NCBI GenBank assembly: GCA_030446945.1
Contig: JAUJMI010000014.1
Span: forward strand, 1-21,152
DNA from: Longimicrobium sp.
Lineage (GTDB): Bacteria; Gemmatimonadota; Gemmatimonadetes; Longimicrobiales; Longimicrobiaceae
DNA: 21,152 nucleotides
Reading direction: 5' to 3'
Shown here: piece after piece, positions 7,101-15,169 of the stretch
How the letters are laid out: the number at the start of each line of letters is the position of its first letter
Position numbering within the stretch: position 1 is the first letter of the stretch
Translations under genes and position numbers: made by a program
Notes under the pieces: generated by a model
What the model was told of the DNA's origin: nothing
The model's database searches: none
Seen by the model: only the letters and a program-made list of their open reading frames with translations

Positions 7101-7774
7101 AGCTGTGCCCAGCCACTGGGCGGCGGAAGCGCGATCTCGTCGCCGGGGCGCGAGTGGGCGATCCCCTGCATGCTCCGCGACAGCCACACGAACATCTCGC
7201 GGAAGTTGAGCCCCTTCAGCCGCAGCGGCGCGCGCACCGAGATCTTGGCCAGCCGGTGCAGGTTGGCGCCTTCCACCCCCACGGCGAAGAAGGCTACGCG
7301 CTTGGCCGCCTCCGCCTCGCGCAGCTCCCTGGCGGCTGCGGCCACGGCCTCGGGCGGCTCCCCCTGCGGCTCGCCGTCGGTCACCATGAAGATCCACGGG
7401 CGGTAGTAGCCGATGTCGTACGCGCGGTACGCCGCCTTCCGCTCCTCCACCAGCTGCAGCGCGCGGCCGATGGCGGCGGCCATGCGCGTCTGCCCCTCCG
7501 CGCGCAGGGCGGGTACCTCCCACTGGTCGGGCGGGGCGAAGTCCTGCACCACGCGCACGGCGTTGTCGAACGTCACCACCGCCACCTCCACCCGCCGCGC
7601 CGCCAGCGGATCCACGGCCAGGTCGAAGCGAAAGGTCTCCAGCCCGTCCAGCATCGCCTCCAGCGGCTCCCCGGCCATGGAGCCGGAGGTGTCCAGCAGG
7701 AGGACGCACGGGCAGCGCGGCTCAGGGTTCTCGGCGAATTCCACGGCTTCGTCCAGCCGCGTCGGCATCGACAT
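7097..7774 (-). CDS. VWA-domain protein (TerY/YegL-like)
   Basis: A 225-residue von Willebrand factor A domain protein made up of almost nothing but the VWA fold. The MIDAS metal site is complete: DTSGSM at 28-33, a GQTRM threonine near residue 95, and MVTDGEP near 131-137. Short TerY-like VWA proteins are encoded with a PP2C phosphatase and a kinase in TerY-P triads, where they are thought to serve as metal-dependent adaptor or scaffold. Start ATG at 7772-7774; another ATG two codons later is equally possible. The stop overlaps the PP2C start by 4 bases. The upstream deacetylase stop lies 62 bases away, so this may be the first gene of the four-gene run ending with PdeM. Confidence 0.88.
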   Translation of the reverse strand: MSMPTRLDEAVEFAENPEPRCPCVLLLDTSGSMAGEPLEAMLDGLETFRFDLAVDPLAARRVEVAVVTFDNAVRVVQDFAPPDQWEVPALRAEGQTRMAAAIGRALQLVEERKAAYRAYDIGYYRPWIFMVTDGEPQGEPPEAVAAAARELREAEAAKRVAFFAVGVEGANLHRLAKISVRAPLRLKGLNFREMFVWLSRSMQGIAHSRPGDEIALPPPSGWAQL

Positions 7775-7836
7775 CGTTGGCTCGGTTCGGTTCGGGTTCC
7801 TGCGTCCGTACGCCCGTGCGGTCCTTGCAGTTGCGC

Positions 7837-8817
7837 TCACCTGTCCGGGGCGGACGCTTCCGCCACCCAGGGGGAGATGGCTGGCTCCACCCCCGGGTGG
7901 GCGCCGCGCGTGATGGCCCAGCGCTGGAGCCACGAAAGCCCGCGGCGCCCCGTGTAGCGGTCCGGCTGGCGGTAGGCGGGGTCCCGCAGCACGCGATCGA
8001 GCGGCGCAAAGGTGTAGCCGCGCCTGCGCATCATCGCCGCCAGCTCGTTCAGGTAATCCGCGTTCAGCGCGTTCGCGTGAAGCAGGAGCACCTGCGCCGG
8101 CTCGCGCCCCAGCAGCCGCCGCGACAGGGCCTCGTAGAAAGCGAACGTCGTGTCCATGTAGCGCACGTAGTCCGCGCCCAGCCGCCGCATCGCCGCGCTG
8201 TCGTGACGCGCCATCGCGCGGTCGTAAGCGAGCGCGTACAGGTAATCCTCGTTGTCTATCGTCACGGGCGCCACCCGGTAGCCATTCGCGGCGAGGAAGC
8301 GCTCGAACGCCTCCTTGTTCGCCAGGTCGGGGCCCGTATTGAGGAAAGGGTGGCGAAAGAAACGCGGGCGCGTTCCCCGCGCCGCCATCAGCCGCCGCGT
8401 CACCCGCTCGCCTTTCAGGACGTCGGCCTGGTACTGCTCGCGGGGCGTCGTCCAGAACGACCGGTGCGAGTAGGTGTGGTTCCCCAGCTCGAGCCCCGCA
8501 TCCACCCACCGCCGCAGCAGCGCTTCCCGCCCGGGGGCGGCCTCAAGCTTCTGCTCGTTCACGAACCCGAGCGCGGGTATCCCGGCGCCCCTGATCCTTC
8601 GTACGAGATCGGCCGTCAGCTCCGCCAGCCGCGCCTCGTCGTACCCCCCGGTGCGCGCCCACGGCAGGTCGTCGAACGTGACCGCCACCACGCGCGCCGG
8701 GGGGGCGGAGGCCTGCAGCGCGGGCACGAGCGCGCTGGCCGCGCGGGTCCGCGGCGCTTCCGCCGTGCACCCGGCAACCAGGGCCAGGGCGAGATACCGG
8801 AGAAATGAGCAGCGCAT
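7837..8817 (-). CDS. Polysaccharide deacetylase family lipoprotein (NodB fold)
   Basis: A 326-residue protein with a lipoprotein signal, MRCSFLRYLALALVAGC, the lipobox LVAGC giving Cys17 as the lipidated residue. The NodB fold follows: motif 1 TFDD at 47-50 (D49/D50), motif 2 NHTYSH at 113-118 (H114 and H118 as zinc ligands) and RHP at 155-157. LLLHANAL nearer the end supplies the later histidine. Members remove acetyl groups from chitin-like, peptidoglycan or other N- or O-acetylated glycans; the substrate here is unknown. The start ATG at 8815-8817 was chosen because it yields the lipoprotein signal, although the frame is open upstream. It separates helicase from the VWA gene and has no evident tie to DNA repair. 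Confidence 0.88.
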   Translation of the reverse strand: MRCSFLRYLALALVAGCTAEAPRTRAASALVPALQASAPPARVVAVTFDDLPWARTGGYDEARLAELTADLVRRIRGAGIPALGFVNEQKLEAAPGREALLRRWVDAGLELGNHTYSHRSFWTTPREQYQADVLKGERVTRRLMAARGTRPRFFRHPFLNTGPDLANKEAFERFLAANGYRVAPVTIDNEDYLYALAYDRAMARHDSAAMRRLGADYVRYMDTTFAFYEALSRRLLGREPAQVLLLHANALNADYLNELAAMMRRRGYTFAPLDRVLRDPAYRQPDRYTGRRGLSWLQRWAITRGAHPGVEPAISPWVAEASAPDR

Positions 8818-8947
8818 GGATCGTGGCTCCGTTGAATGGATGTCGGGGAGGACCCCCTCCCCGCTCGTCCCTCGCTGCCCCCCCCAATAAGTACCTGGGG
8901 GAGGGGCGCACGCATGCAGTCGCGCCTTTGCACCGGACCTCGTAGGC

Positions 8948-8970
8948 CCCCCATCCCCCATCCCCGCCGT
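8948..8970. repeat. GGGGATG heptad array, solo copy at the helicase stop codon
   Basis: This 23-base stretch (CCCCCATCCCCCATCC, then CCGCCGT, on the plus strand) is an exact match, in opposite orientation, to 15168-15190 at the ligase start. It abuts the helicase stop codon (8971-8973) with no spacer. The array is the same heptad that bounds the four-helix-bundle gene at 15166-15567. Confidence 0.75.
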
Positions 8971-11538
8971 TCATCCCGCCGCCCTTTCCAGCCGCACCTG
9001 CATCTTCCTCACCCGGTCCCCCAGGGACTCGCTGGAGACGCGGTTGCGCGCGCGGTCCACCAGGAGCGGGAAGGCGAGCGGCGGCGTGCGCTCGGGGTTC
9101 GTGACGACGACGCGGCTTGCGGCGAGGCGCTCCAGGGTACGGCCCAGGCGGCTGCTCTCCAGCTGGCGCTCCAGGACCTCGCGGTGGGCCTGGCCCAGCA
9201 GGAGGTTCTGCGGATCGAAACGCTGGAAGACGTCGAAGAAGAGGCCGCTGGAGGCCTGGAGCTGCCGCGCCGTCTTGCCCGCGTGCGGCAGCCCCGGGAA
9301 GACGAGCCCCGCCACCCGCGCGATCTCGCGGAACTGCCGCCTCGCCATCTCGGTGGCGTTCAGCGACGCGGGGATGTCGTCCACCAGGCCCTGCGGGCTC
9401 AGCAGGCCCGCCGCCAGCGCCTCGTCCAGCGGCGCCTCGTCGGCCGAGAGGAGCTCCACGCCGTAGTCGTTGGCGGCCAGCGTGAACGAGATGGGACGCA
9501 TCCGCGAGATGCGGTACGCCAGCAGCGCGGCCAATCCCTCGTGCACCAGCCGCCCCTCGAAGGGGAAGAAGAAGAGGTGGAACCCCTCGCGCGTCTTCAC
9601 CCGCTCCACCAGCAGCTCGTCCGCGGCGGGGATGCGGCTCCAGCGCGCCTGGATCTCCAGGATGGGGCGCACCGCCTCCATCTCCGGGTCGCGGAAGACC
9701 CCCTCGCGCGCCTCCTCCAGCCGCCGCCGCAGCGCCGCCGCCAGCTCGGTGGAGAGCGGCATGCGCGCGCCCATCCAGCGGGGGATGAAGCCCTTGACGC
9801 TCCCCGCCTTGCGCACCCATGCGGTCATGTCGCGCACGCGCACGAACTCAACCGGCTTGCCGGAGAAGATGAAGCGGTCGCCGGGGCGCAGGCGGGCGAT
9901 GAACGATTCCTCCACCGACCCCAGCCGCGCGCCCTTGAGGTACTTCACGCTGATGGACGCGTCGCTCACGATGGTTCCCACCGCCTGCCGGTGCCGCCTC
10001 GCCACCCCGCCGTCCTCCACGCGCCACCAGCCGTCCTCGCCCGGCACGACGCGGGAGTACTCGGGGTACGCACGTAGCGCCTCGCCTCCGCGCGAGACGA
10101 AGTCCAGCGTCCAAGCCCACTCGTCGTCGCGCAGCCCGACGTAGGCGCGGGTGGAGCGCACCTCCTCGCGCAGGTCGTCCGGCCGGAAGCCGCCGCCCAG
10201 CGCCACCGTGACCACGTGCTGCGCCAGGACGTCGAGGGGGCGCTCCACGGGGAGGCGGCTCTCGATGGCGCCCGCCTTCACCGCGTCGCGCGCGGCCGCC
10301 ACCTCCACCAGCTCCAGCGCGTTGGTGGGAACGCAGGTGACGCGGCTCTCCACTCCCGGGCGGTGGCCGCTGCGGCCCGCCCGCTGGAGGAGGCGAGCCA
10401 CCCCCTTGGGGCTCCCCACCTGGAGCACGCGGTCCACGGGCGAGAAGTCGACCCCCAGGTCCAGCGACGAGGTGGCGACCACGCAGCGCAGCCTCCCGGT
10501 GCGCAGCCCTTCCTCCACGAAGTCGCGCGTGGCGCGGTCCAGCGAGCCGTGGTGCAGCGCGATCGCCCCCGCCCAGTCCGGGCGCGCGGCGAGGATCGCC
10601 TGGTACCAGATCTCCGTCTGCGAGCGCGTGTTGGTGAAGACGATGGCGGTCTGCCCCTCCTCCACCGCCGCCACCACCTGCGGCAGCATCTGCGTCCCCA
10701 GGTGCCCGGCCCAGGGGAAGCGTTCGATGGTGCGGGGGATGAGCGCGTCGATGCGCACCGGCTTCGGCTCCTCGCCGCGGACGATGCGACCGCGCCCGCT
10801 CGCGCCGAGAAGCGTGTCCAGCGCCTCGCCCAGGTTGCCGATAGTGGCCGAGAGGGCCCAGGTGCGCAGCCCCGGCCGCCATCCGCGCAGCCGCGCCAGC
10901 GCCAGCTCGGTCTGCACGCCGCGCTTGCTCCCCATCAGCTCGTGCCACTCGTCCACCACGACGGCGCGCAGATCGCGAAAGAGCTCCGGCGCGTCCGGCC
11001 GCGTCAAAAAGAGCGACAGCGACTCCGGTGTGGTGAGCAACGCGCTCGGAAGCCGCCGCCGCTGCCTCGCCCTGGTGGCCTGCGAGGTGTCGCCCGTCCT
11101 GGACTCCAGCGTCCAGCTTATCCCGAGCGCCTCCAGCGCGTTGCCGAGCGCGACCTCGGTATCGGCCGCGAGGGCGCGCAGCGGGGTGATCCACAACACG
11201 CGCAGCCCCGGCGCCTTGCCCCCGCCCGGATGCTCCTCCATCCACTCCAGCAGCGGCCCCATCCACGCCGCGTACGTCTTTCCCGTCCCGGTGGCGGCGT
11301 GCACCAGCCCGCTTTCGCCTTCGCGGTACGCATCCCAAACCTCGCGCTGGAACCCGAACGGCTCCCACCCGCGCGACGCAAACCACGCCTCCACCCTTGC
11401 GAGCGCGGCGTCGCGTGCGGTCGGTGCGGGGGGTGCGGTGGAGGCCAAAAGTCTGCCCCGGTGCGGGTGGATGCGACGGACCGATGGCACACGAGGCAAC
11501 GACCGCGCCCGCGCGAAATCCAGCCATTCCGCCCCCAA
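8971..11538 (-). CDS. Ligase-associated DNA damage response DEXH-box helicase (Lhr-core)
   Basis: Up to 855 residues. A 3'-to-5' superfamily 2 helicase of the Lhr-core kind, which unwinds DNA or RNA:DNA and is commonly encoded with an exonuclease, an ATP ligase and PdeM. The first helicase domain shows ATGTGKT (82-88), TPLRALAAD, TTPESL, DEWH (196-199) and SATIGN; the second shows VFTNTRSQTE, TSSLDLGVDF and QRAGRSGHR. The Lhr winged-helix and beta-barrel core follows. The start is uncertain: the longest frame opens with TTG at 11536-11538, a second TTG lies at 11446-11448 (residue 31), and homologues usually begin close to the AWFASRGWEPFGFQ stretch (about residue 51). The first 30 residues are arginine-rich and unconvincing. 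A heptad repeat lies directly after the stop. Confidence 0.93.
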   Translation of the reverse strand: MGAEWLDFARARSLPRVPSVRRIHPHRGRLLASTAPPAPTARDAALARVEAWFASRGWEPFGFQREVWDAYREGESGLVHAATGTGKTYAAWMGPLLEWMEEHPGGGKAPGLRVLWITPLRALAADTEVALGNALEALGISWTLESRTGDTSQATRARQRRRLPSALLTTPESLSLFLTRPDAPELFRDLRAVVVDEWHELMGSKRGVQTELALARLRGWRPGLRTWALSATIGNLGEALDTLLGASGRGRIVRGEEPKPVRIDALIPRTIERFPWAGHLGTQMLPQVVAAVEEGQTAIVFTNTRSQTEIWYQAILAARPDWAGAIALHHGSLDRATRDFVEEGLRTGRLRCVVATSSLDLGVDFSPVDRVLQVGSPKGVARLLQRAGRSGHRPGVESRVTCVPTNALELVEVAAARDAVKAGAIESRLPVERPLDVLAQHVVTVALGGGFRPDDLREEVRSTRAYVGLRDDEWAWTLDFVSRGGEALRAYPEYSRVVPGEDGWWRVEDGGVARRHRQAVGTIVSDASISVKYLKGARLGSVEESFIARLRPGDRFIFSGKPVEFVRVRDMTAWVRKAGSVKGFIPRWMGARMPLSTELAAALRRRLEEAREGVFRDPEMEAVRPILEIQARWSRIPAADELLVERVKTREGFHLFFFPFEGRLVHEGLAALLAYRISRMRPISFTLAANDYGVELLSADEAPLDEALAAGLLSPQGLVDDIPASLNATEMARRQFREIARVAGLVFPGLPHAGKTARQLQASSGLFFDVFQRFDPQNLLLGQAHREVLERQLESSRLGRTLERLAASRVVVTNPERTPPLAFPLLVDRARNRVSSESLGDRVRKMQVRLERAAG

Positions 11539-11560
11539 TCCGCCCGCTGGAAAACCACCC

Positions 11561-11590
11561 GGCCGTCCACTGAACGTCCAGTGAACGGCC
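11561..11590 (-). terminator. Strong hairpin between methyltransferase and helicase, terminator candidate
   Basis: GGCCGTCCACTG (11561-11572) pairs with CAGTGAACGGCC (11579-11590), a 12-bp stem with one mismatch and a 6-base loop. Read on the minus strand it follows the methyltransferase stop by about 70 bases and is followed by GGGTGGTTTTCC. This may end the methyltransferase transcript ahead of the helicase gene. The T run is short and 6 bases away, so the call is moderate. Confidence 0.45.
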
Positions 11591-11595
11591 CGGCG

Positions 11596-11624
11596 CCATC
11601 GTAGGGGCGCGATTCATCGCGCCC
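11596..11624 (+). repeat. CGTAGGGGCG short palindromic repeat, copy 2
   Basis: Contains CCATCGTAGGGGCGCG and a perfect inverted repeat GGGCGCGAT/ATCGCGCCC (11605-11613 and 11616-11624). It matches 1530-1558 read on the other strand at 27 of 29 positions. It lies 36 bases past the methyltransferase stop codon. It is a short dispersed hairpin repeat without known function. Confidence 0.7.
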
Positions 11625-11660
11625 ACCCTCTCCCTCATCTCGACCGCCGCCCTCCGCACC

Positions 11661-12527
11661 TCACCCCTTGCGCGCCGCCACGCCGAACATCAGCGGCAGA
11701 TCGGGCATCCCGGGGGGCGGATGGAAGCGGCGGTTCTCGTCGGCGCGCATCCCGGGGTGGATCAGGCAGCCGTTGCTGTACGGCCACTCGCGCAACGCCT
11801 CCAGGGTGAGCCCCGCGTCCAGCAGCGCCATCACCACGTCGGAGATCCCCCACGCGAACTCCCAGGTGGGATGCGGGTTGCGGAAGTCCTGCACCCCCGC
11901 CTCGCCGGGAGCACCGTGGAGCAGCCCCTCGCCCGAGGCGGCCACGTAGTCGCCGATCCCTTCCGGCTCGTGGAGCGGCTTTCCGTAGGAGCGGTACGGC
12001 TGGAGGGGGCGAAGGTCCTCGCCCTGCATCATCGCGGCGCGGTGGAACTCCACCAGCACGAATCTCCCGCCCGGGCGCAGCACCCGCGCGATCCCCCGCC
12101 CCCACGCCTCCAGGTCCGAAAGCCAGCCAATGGCGCCGTACGAGGAGAAGACCCGATCGAACGTGCGCCCCGCGGCCCCCGCCTCGCGCAGCCAGTCGTA
12201 AATGTCCGCACGCTCGAACTGCGCCGCGATCCCGCTCCCCGCCGACAGCTCGCGGGCGAAGCGGATCGCCTCGTCGCTGATGTCCACCCCCGTCGCGCGT
12301 GCGCCGCGGCGGGCGAGGGAGAGCGTGTCCTGCCCCGCGTTGCACTGCAGGTGCAGAAGCTCCACTCCTTCCAGCTCCCCGAGCAGCTCCAGCTCCTCCG
12401 GAAAGAGCGTGTCGCCGCCCGCGCGAAAGAACGCCGCCTGGTCGCCCTTGTGGCTGTTGTGCGCGGCGGTGGCGGCGTTCCAGGAAAGCCGGTTCTGCTC
12501 GTGGAGATCGCGCTGCATCGGTCCCAT
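11661..12527 (-). CDS. Class I SAM-dependent methyltransferase, substrate unknown
   Basis: A 288-residue Rossmann-fold methyltransferase. SAM-binding motif I is LLHLQCNAGQDTLSLARRGA, followed by the acidic strand end GVDISDEAI, then ERADIYDWL, FDRVFSSYGAIGWL and VLRPGGRFVLVEFH (motif IV/post-II area). The C-terminal half has an aromatic-rich insert (TWEFAWGISDVV, LREWPYSNG) that probably forms the substrate pocket. The N-terminus (EQNRLSWNAATAAHNSHKGD) is like that of several small-molecule methyltransferases. Two starts compete: ATG at 12525-12527 and ATG at 12516-12518; the latter has TGGGA at a fitting ribosome-binding distance. It sits between helicase and a membrane protein with no clear functional link. 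Confidence 0.85.
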   Translation of the reverse strand: MGPMQRDLHEQNRLSWNAATAAHNSHKGDQAAFFRAGGDTLFPEELELLGELEGVELLHLQCNAGQDTLSLARRGARATGVDISDEAIRFARELSAGSGIAAQFERADIYDWLREAGAAGRTFDRVFSSYGAIGWLSDLEAWGRGIARVLRPGGRFVLVEFHRAAMMQGEDLRPLQPYRSYGKPLHEPEGIGDYVAASGEGLLHGAPGEAGVQDFRNPHPTWEFAWGISDVVMALLDAGLTLEALREWPYSNGCLIHPGMRADENRRFHPPPGMPDLPLMFGVAARKG

Positions 12528-12544
12528 TTCCAGAAGAGAACAAC

Positions 12545-12639
12545 ACGAAGAGCATCACACCGAGGACACGGAGGGGAACACAAATCCGCAGAGCACCCGT
12601 CCCGCTGTTCTCTCCCTTTCCTCTGTGTCTCTGTGTATA
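12545..12639. repeat. CACAGAG-type palindromic repeat upstream of the methyltransferase gene
   Basis: Left part AGAGCATCACACCGAGG and GGAGGGGAACACAAATC, right part TTCTCTCCCTTTCCTCTGTG and TCTCTGTGTATAA. It begins about 24 bases after the stop codon of the minus-strand membrane protein gene (12664) and fills nearly all of the gap to the methyltransferase start. Orientation equals that of the copies at 1232 and 13467: minus-strand reading ends in GTGATGCTCTTC. Confidence 0.78.
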
Positions 12640-12663
12640 ACCCGCTGTCCAGCCTGCGGCGGA

Positions 12664-13401
12664 TCAGTCATCCGCGAAGTCCAGCGCGACAGCGGGGCCT
12701 ACGAGCGAGCCTGGGACGCTGGCCAGGAAGAGCATCATCCCAAGGTCGACGGGCTCTCCCTTCAACAGCAACACGATCGGTGCCATGGCGCCGTAGACGC
12801 AGAAGCCTCCCAGGACCCCAATCAGGTACCTTCCGACAGCCAGGTGCGCCACGCGTTGGAGCAGCCAGTATACCGTCGCCGCGCTCAGCGTGCCCGCGAA
12901 GTAACCCGGGTACACCAGGAGGATCGGCGCCGCGCGCCCTCCATCCGCAAGGAAGCCGATGACGATGGGGATGGTGGCGATCGCGCTCAGTCCGGCGCCG
13001 GCAAAGACGCCGAACGTCCAGACCTCCCGCAACGGGGTGCTCGTCTCCGGCGGCGCACGCGGGGTCCAGCGGTGCGCCGCCCATAGAATCACCGCAGCCT
13101 GCACGCCCAGGACCGCCAGGGGCACCGCGGCCGCGCGCCTGACCGCGAACGCGGGAAGCAAGAGCACCACCGCGGAAACGACAGCCACGGCGATGACGCT
13201 CAACCCGTTGATCTTGCCCCGGCCCACGGTCCGCGCGATCCCCACCACGATCACGAACACGGCGAAACCGCCGCCTAGCGCGAGCGGGTATGCGCCAAAC
13301 GGCAAAAGGACGGCGGAAAGGACCAGGTAGAGCGCGGCCAACCCGCCCGCGATACGGGTGTCCGTGTCCAGGCCGGTGAGATCCGGTGCGCCGCGGGTCA
13401 C
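12664..13401 (-). CDS. Polytopic membrane protein, unrecognised
   Basis: A 245-residue, very hydrophobic protein with about seven or eight membrane segments, for example AALYLVLSAVLLPFGAY, GGFAVFVIVVGIA, LSVIAVAVVSAVVLLLPAF, VPLAVLGVQAAVILWAA, GVFAGAGLSAIATIPIVIGF, APILLVYPGYFAGTL, YLIGVLGGFCVYGAMAPIVL and a last one ending in LASVPGSLVGPAVAL. No conserved motif tells its function. The start is a GTG at 13399-13401 without a clear ribosome-binding site; no in-frame ATG lies nearby. It stands between two CACAGAG repeats, one just after its stop and one between it and the ligase. Confidence 0.65.
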   Translation of the reverse strand: MTRGAPDLTGLDTDTRIAGGLAALYLVLSAVLLPFGAYPLALGGGFAVFVIVVGIARTVGRGKINGLSVIAVAVVSAVVLLLPAFAVRRAAAVPLAVLGVQAAVILWAAHRWTPRAPPETSTPLREVWTFGVFAGAGLSAIATIPIVIGFLADGGRAAPILLVYPGYFAGTLSAATVYWLLQRVAHLAVGRYLIGVLGGFCVYGAMAPIVLLLKGEPVDLGMMLFLASVPGSLVGPAVALDFADD

Positions 13402-13466
13402 GCCAGAATGGTTCGAGTGAAAAGCACGGGGGCGTCTACGGTAAAGGAAACGCGCGGCGGGGTCAA

Positions 13467-13563
13467 CGACAGAAAAGCCTCACAGAGAGGACGCGGGGGG
13501 GAACACAAGCCGCAGAGAAGCTTTCCGCTGTTCTTTCCGTTCCCTCTGTGGCTCTGTGTGAGC
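13467..13563. repeat. CACAGAG-type palindromic repeat directly after the ligase gene
   Basis: Left part CAGAAAAGCCTCACAGAGAG, right part TCCCTCTGTGGCTCTGTGTG then AG. The outer arms CTCACAGAGAG and CTCTGTGTGAG pair well. It lies 7 bases past the ligase stop codon (13571). Read on the minus strand the closing stem is followed by GCTTTTCTG, which makes this copy look like an intrinsic terminator with an unusually large structured loop. Confidence 0.8.
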
Positions 13564-13570
13564 CCGCGGT

Positions 13571-15169
13571 TCAACCCTCCAGTAGCCCGATGATCGTCTC
13601 CAGCGAGTCGGCTTCCTCGGGCTTCTTGTCGGTGCGCCAGCGGAGGATGCGGGGGAAGCGCACCGCCACCCCGCTCTTGTGGCGCGGCGAGCGCTGGATC
13701 CCCTCGAACGCCAGCTCGAACACCAGCTCCGGCTTCACCGTGCGCACCGGCCCGAACTTCTGCAGCGAGTTGCGCCGCACCCACGCGTCCACCTGGCGGA
13801 TCTCGGCGTCGGTGAGGCCGCTGTACGCCTTGGCAAAGGGCACCAGCTCGCCCCCCTTCCACACGGCAAAGGTGTAGTCGGTGTAGAGCGATGCGCGCCG
13901 CCCGTGCCCCCGCTGGGCGTACACCATCACGGCATCGAGCGTAAAGGGCTCCACCTTCCACTTCCACCAGTCACCGCGCCGCCGGCCGGTGCGGTAGGGC
14001 GAGTCCAACCGCTTGAGCATCAGCCCCTCCGATGCGCGGTCGCGGGCGCCGCGGTACGCCTCGAGCACCGCGTCCCAGCCGGCCGCGGGGACGATGGGTG
14101 AGAGAGGGATGCGGTCCGTGGCACCGGTGGGGAGCGAGGCGATGAGCTCCTCCAGGCGCGCGCGCCGCCAGCGCAGCGGCTCCTCGCGCACGTCTCGGCC
14201 CTCGAGCTCCAGCAGGTCGTACGCGAGGAGGACGACGGGGACCTCGGCCAGGATCTTGGCGCCGAGCACCTTGCGCCCGATGCGCCGCTGGAGCTGGGCG
14301 AAGGGGAGCGGTGCGTGCTCCTTCCACGGCAGGATCTCGCCGTCCAGCACCGTGCCGTCGGGGAGAAGGCCGGCGGCGCGCGCCAGCTCGGGGAAGCGCT
14401 CGGTGATCAGCTCCTCGCCGCGCGACCACAGGTACACGTTGTCGCGCCGGCGGATCATCTGCGCACGGATGCCGTCCCATTTCCACTCCGCCTGCCACTC
14501 GCCGGCGTCGCCCAGCGACTCGGGGCCGCCCTCCAGCGCGTAGGCCAGGTAGAAGGGGTAGGGGCGGCTGGCGTCCGCGTCGCTGGTGTCCGCGCCGAAG
14601 AGGCGGGTGTAGAACTCGGGCGTGGGGTCCCAGGCGCCCATCAGCCGGTGCGCCACCGTGGGCTCGTCCACCCCCCCGGCGCGGGCCAGCGCGCGCACCA
14701 CCAGGTTCTGCGACACGCCCACGCGGAAGGCGCCGGTGATCAGCTTGTTCCACACGTACGCCTCGGGGCCGCTGAGCTCCGCCCAGGCGCCCCGCATCGC
14801 CGCGCGCTGCCCGGCCTCGTCCTCGTGGCGCATGGGGAGGAGGCGTTCCTCCACCCAGCGGTGCAGCGGCAGGTCCTCGCGTTCCTCGGACGGTGGCGGA
14901 AGGAGGAGGGTGATGGTCTCCGCCAGATCGCCCACGGCCTCGTGGCACTCGGCGAACATCCACTCCGGCACGCCCGCCATCTCCATCGCCCACTCCGCCA
15001 GCCTGCGCGCCGGCACCAGCCGCTTGGGCCTCCGGCCGATCAGGAAGTGCACCGCCCACGCCGCGTCCTCCGGCGCCGCCGACGCGAAGTAGCGCGCCAG
15101 CGCGTCTACCTTTTCGCTGGTGCGCGTGGTCTCGTCCAGCTCGGCGTACAGATTCGCGAAAGACTTCAC
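13571..15169 (-). CDS. ATP-dependent DNA ligase of the ligase-associated DNA damage response cluster
   Basis: A 532-residue ATP-dependent ligase that seals nicks through a lysyl-AMP intermediate. It has the long N-terminal DNA-binding domain (FANLYAELDETTRTSEKVDA at the start), then the adenylation domain with nucleophile motif KWDG at 230-233 (motif I), WSRGEELITERFPE (motif Ia/III area), VLDGEILPW (motif III), EGLMLKRLDSPYR (motif IV) and WWKWKVEPFTLDAVMV (motif V). An OB domain follows. The start GTG at 15167-15169 begins exactly where homology begins and overlaps the stop of the preceding four-helix gene (GTGA). No Shine-Dalgarno is seen because the bases before it are a CCCCCAT array, so expression probably depends on coupling. 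A palindromic repeat follows 7 bases after the stop. Confidence 0.93.
   Translation of the reverse strand: MKSFANLYAELDETTRTSEKVDALARYFASAAPEDAAWAVHFLIGRRPKRLVPARRLAEWAMEMAGVPEWMFAECHEAVGDLAETITLLLPPPSEEREDLPLHRWVEERLLPMRHEDEAGQRAAMRGAWAELSGPEAYVWNKLITGAFRVGVSQNLVVRALARAGGVDEPTVAHRLMGAWDPTPEFYTRLFGADTSDADASRPYPFYLAYALEGGPESLGDAGEWQAEWKWDGIRAQMIRRRDNVYLWSRGEELITERFPELARAAGLLPDGTVLDGEILPWKEHAPLPFAQLQRRIGRKVLGAKILAEVPVVLLAYDLLELEGRDVREEPLRWRRARLEELIASLPTGATDRIPLSPIVPAAGWDAVLEAYRGARDRASEGLMLKRLDSPYRTGRRRGDWWKWKVEPFTLDAVMVYAQRGHGRRASLYTDYTFAVWKGGELVPFAKAYSGLTDAEIRQVDAWVRRNSLQKFGPVRTVKPELVFELAFEGIQRSPRHKSGVAVRFPRILRWRTDKKPEEADSLETIIGLLEG

Noticed and set aside
4435..7116. A continuous minus-strand frame of over 1100 codons in register with PdeM
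   Set aside because: Only the last 215 codons are PdeM. The upstream part is an arginine- and glycine-rich shadow of the kinase and PP2C genes in another frame, as expected in very GC-rich DNA.
7837..8817. Deacetylase as part of the repair or signalling operon
   Set aside because: It has its own gaps of 153 and 62 bases, acts outside the cytoplasm as a lipoprotein, and nothing links it to DNA repair.
8851..8917. Terminator formed by CCCCTCCCC and GGGGAGGGG after the helicase gene
   Set aside because: Nine-base arms pair but are more than 40 bases apart with no T tract in either direction; more likely simple C/G-rich spacer sequence.
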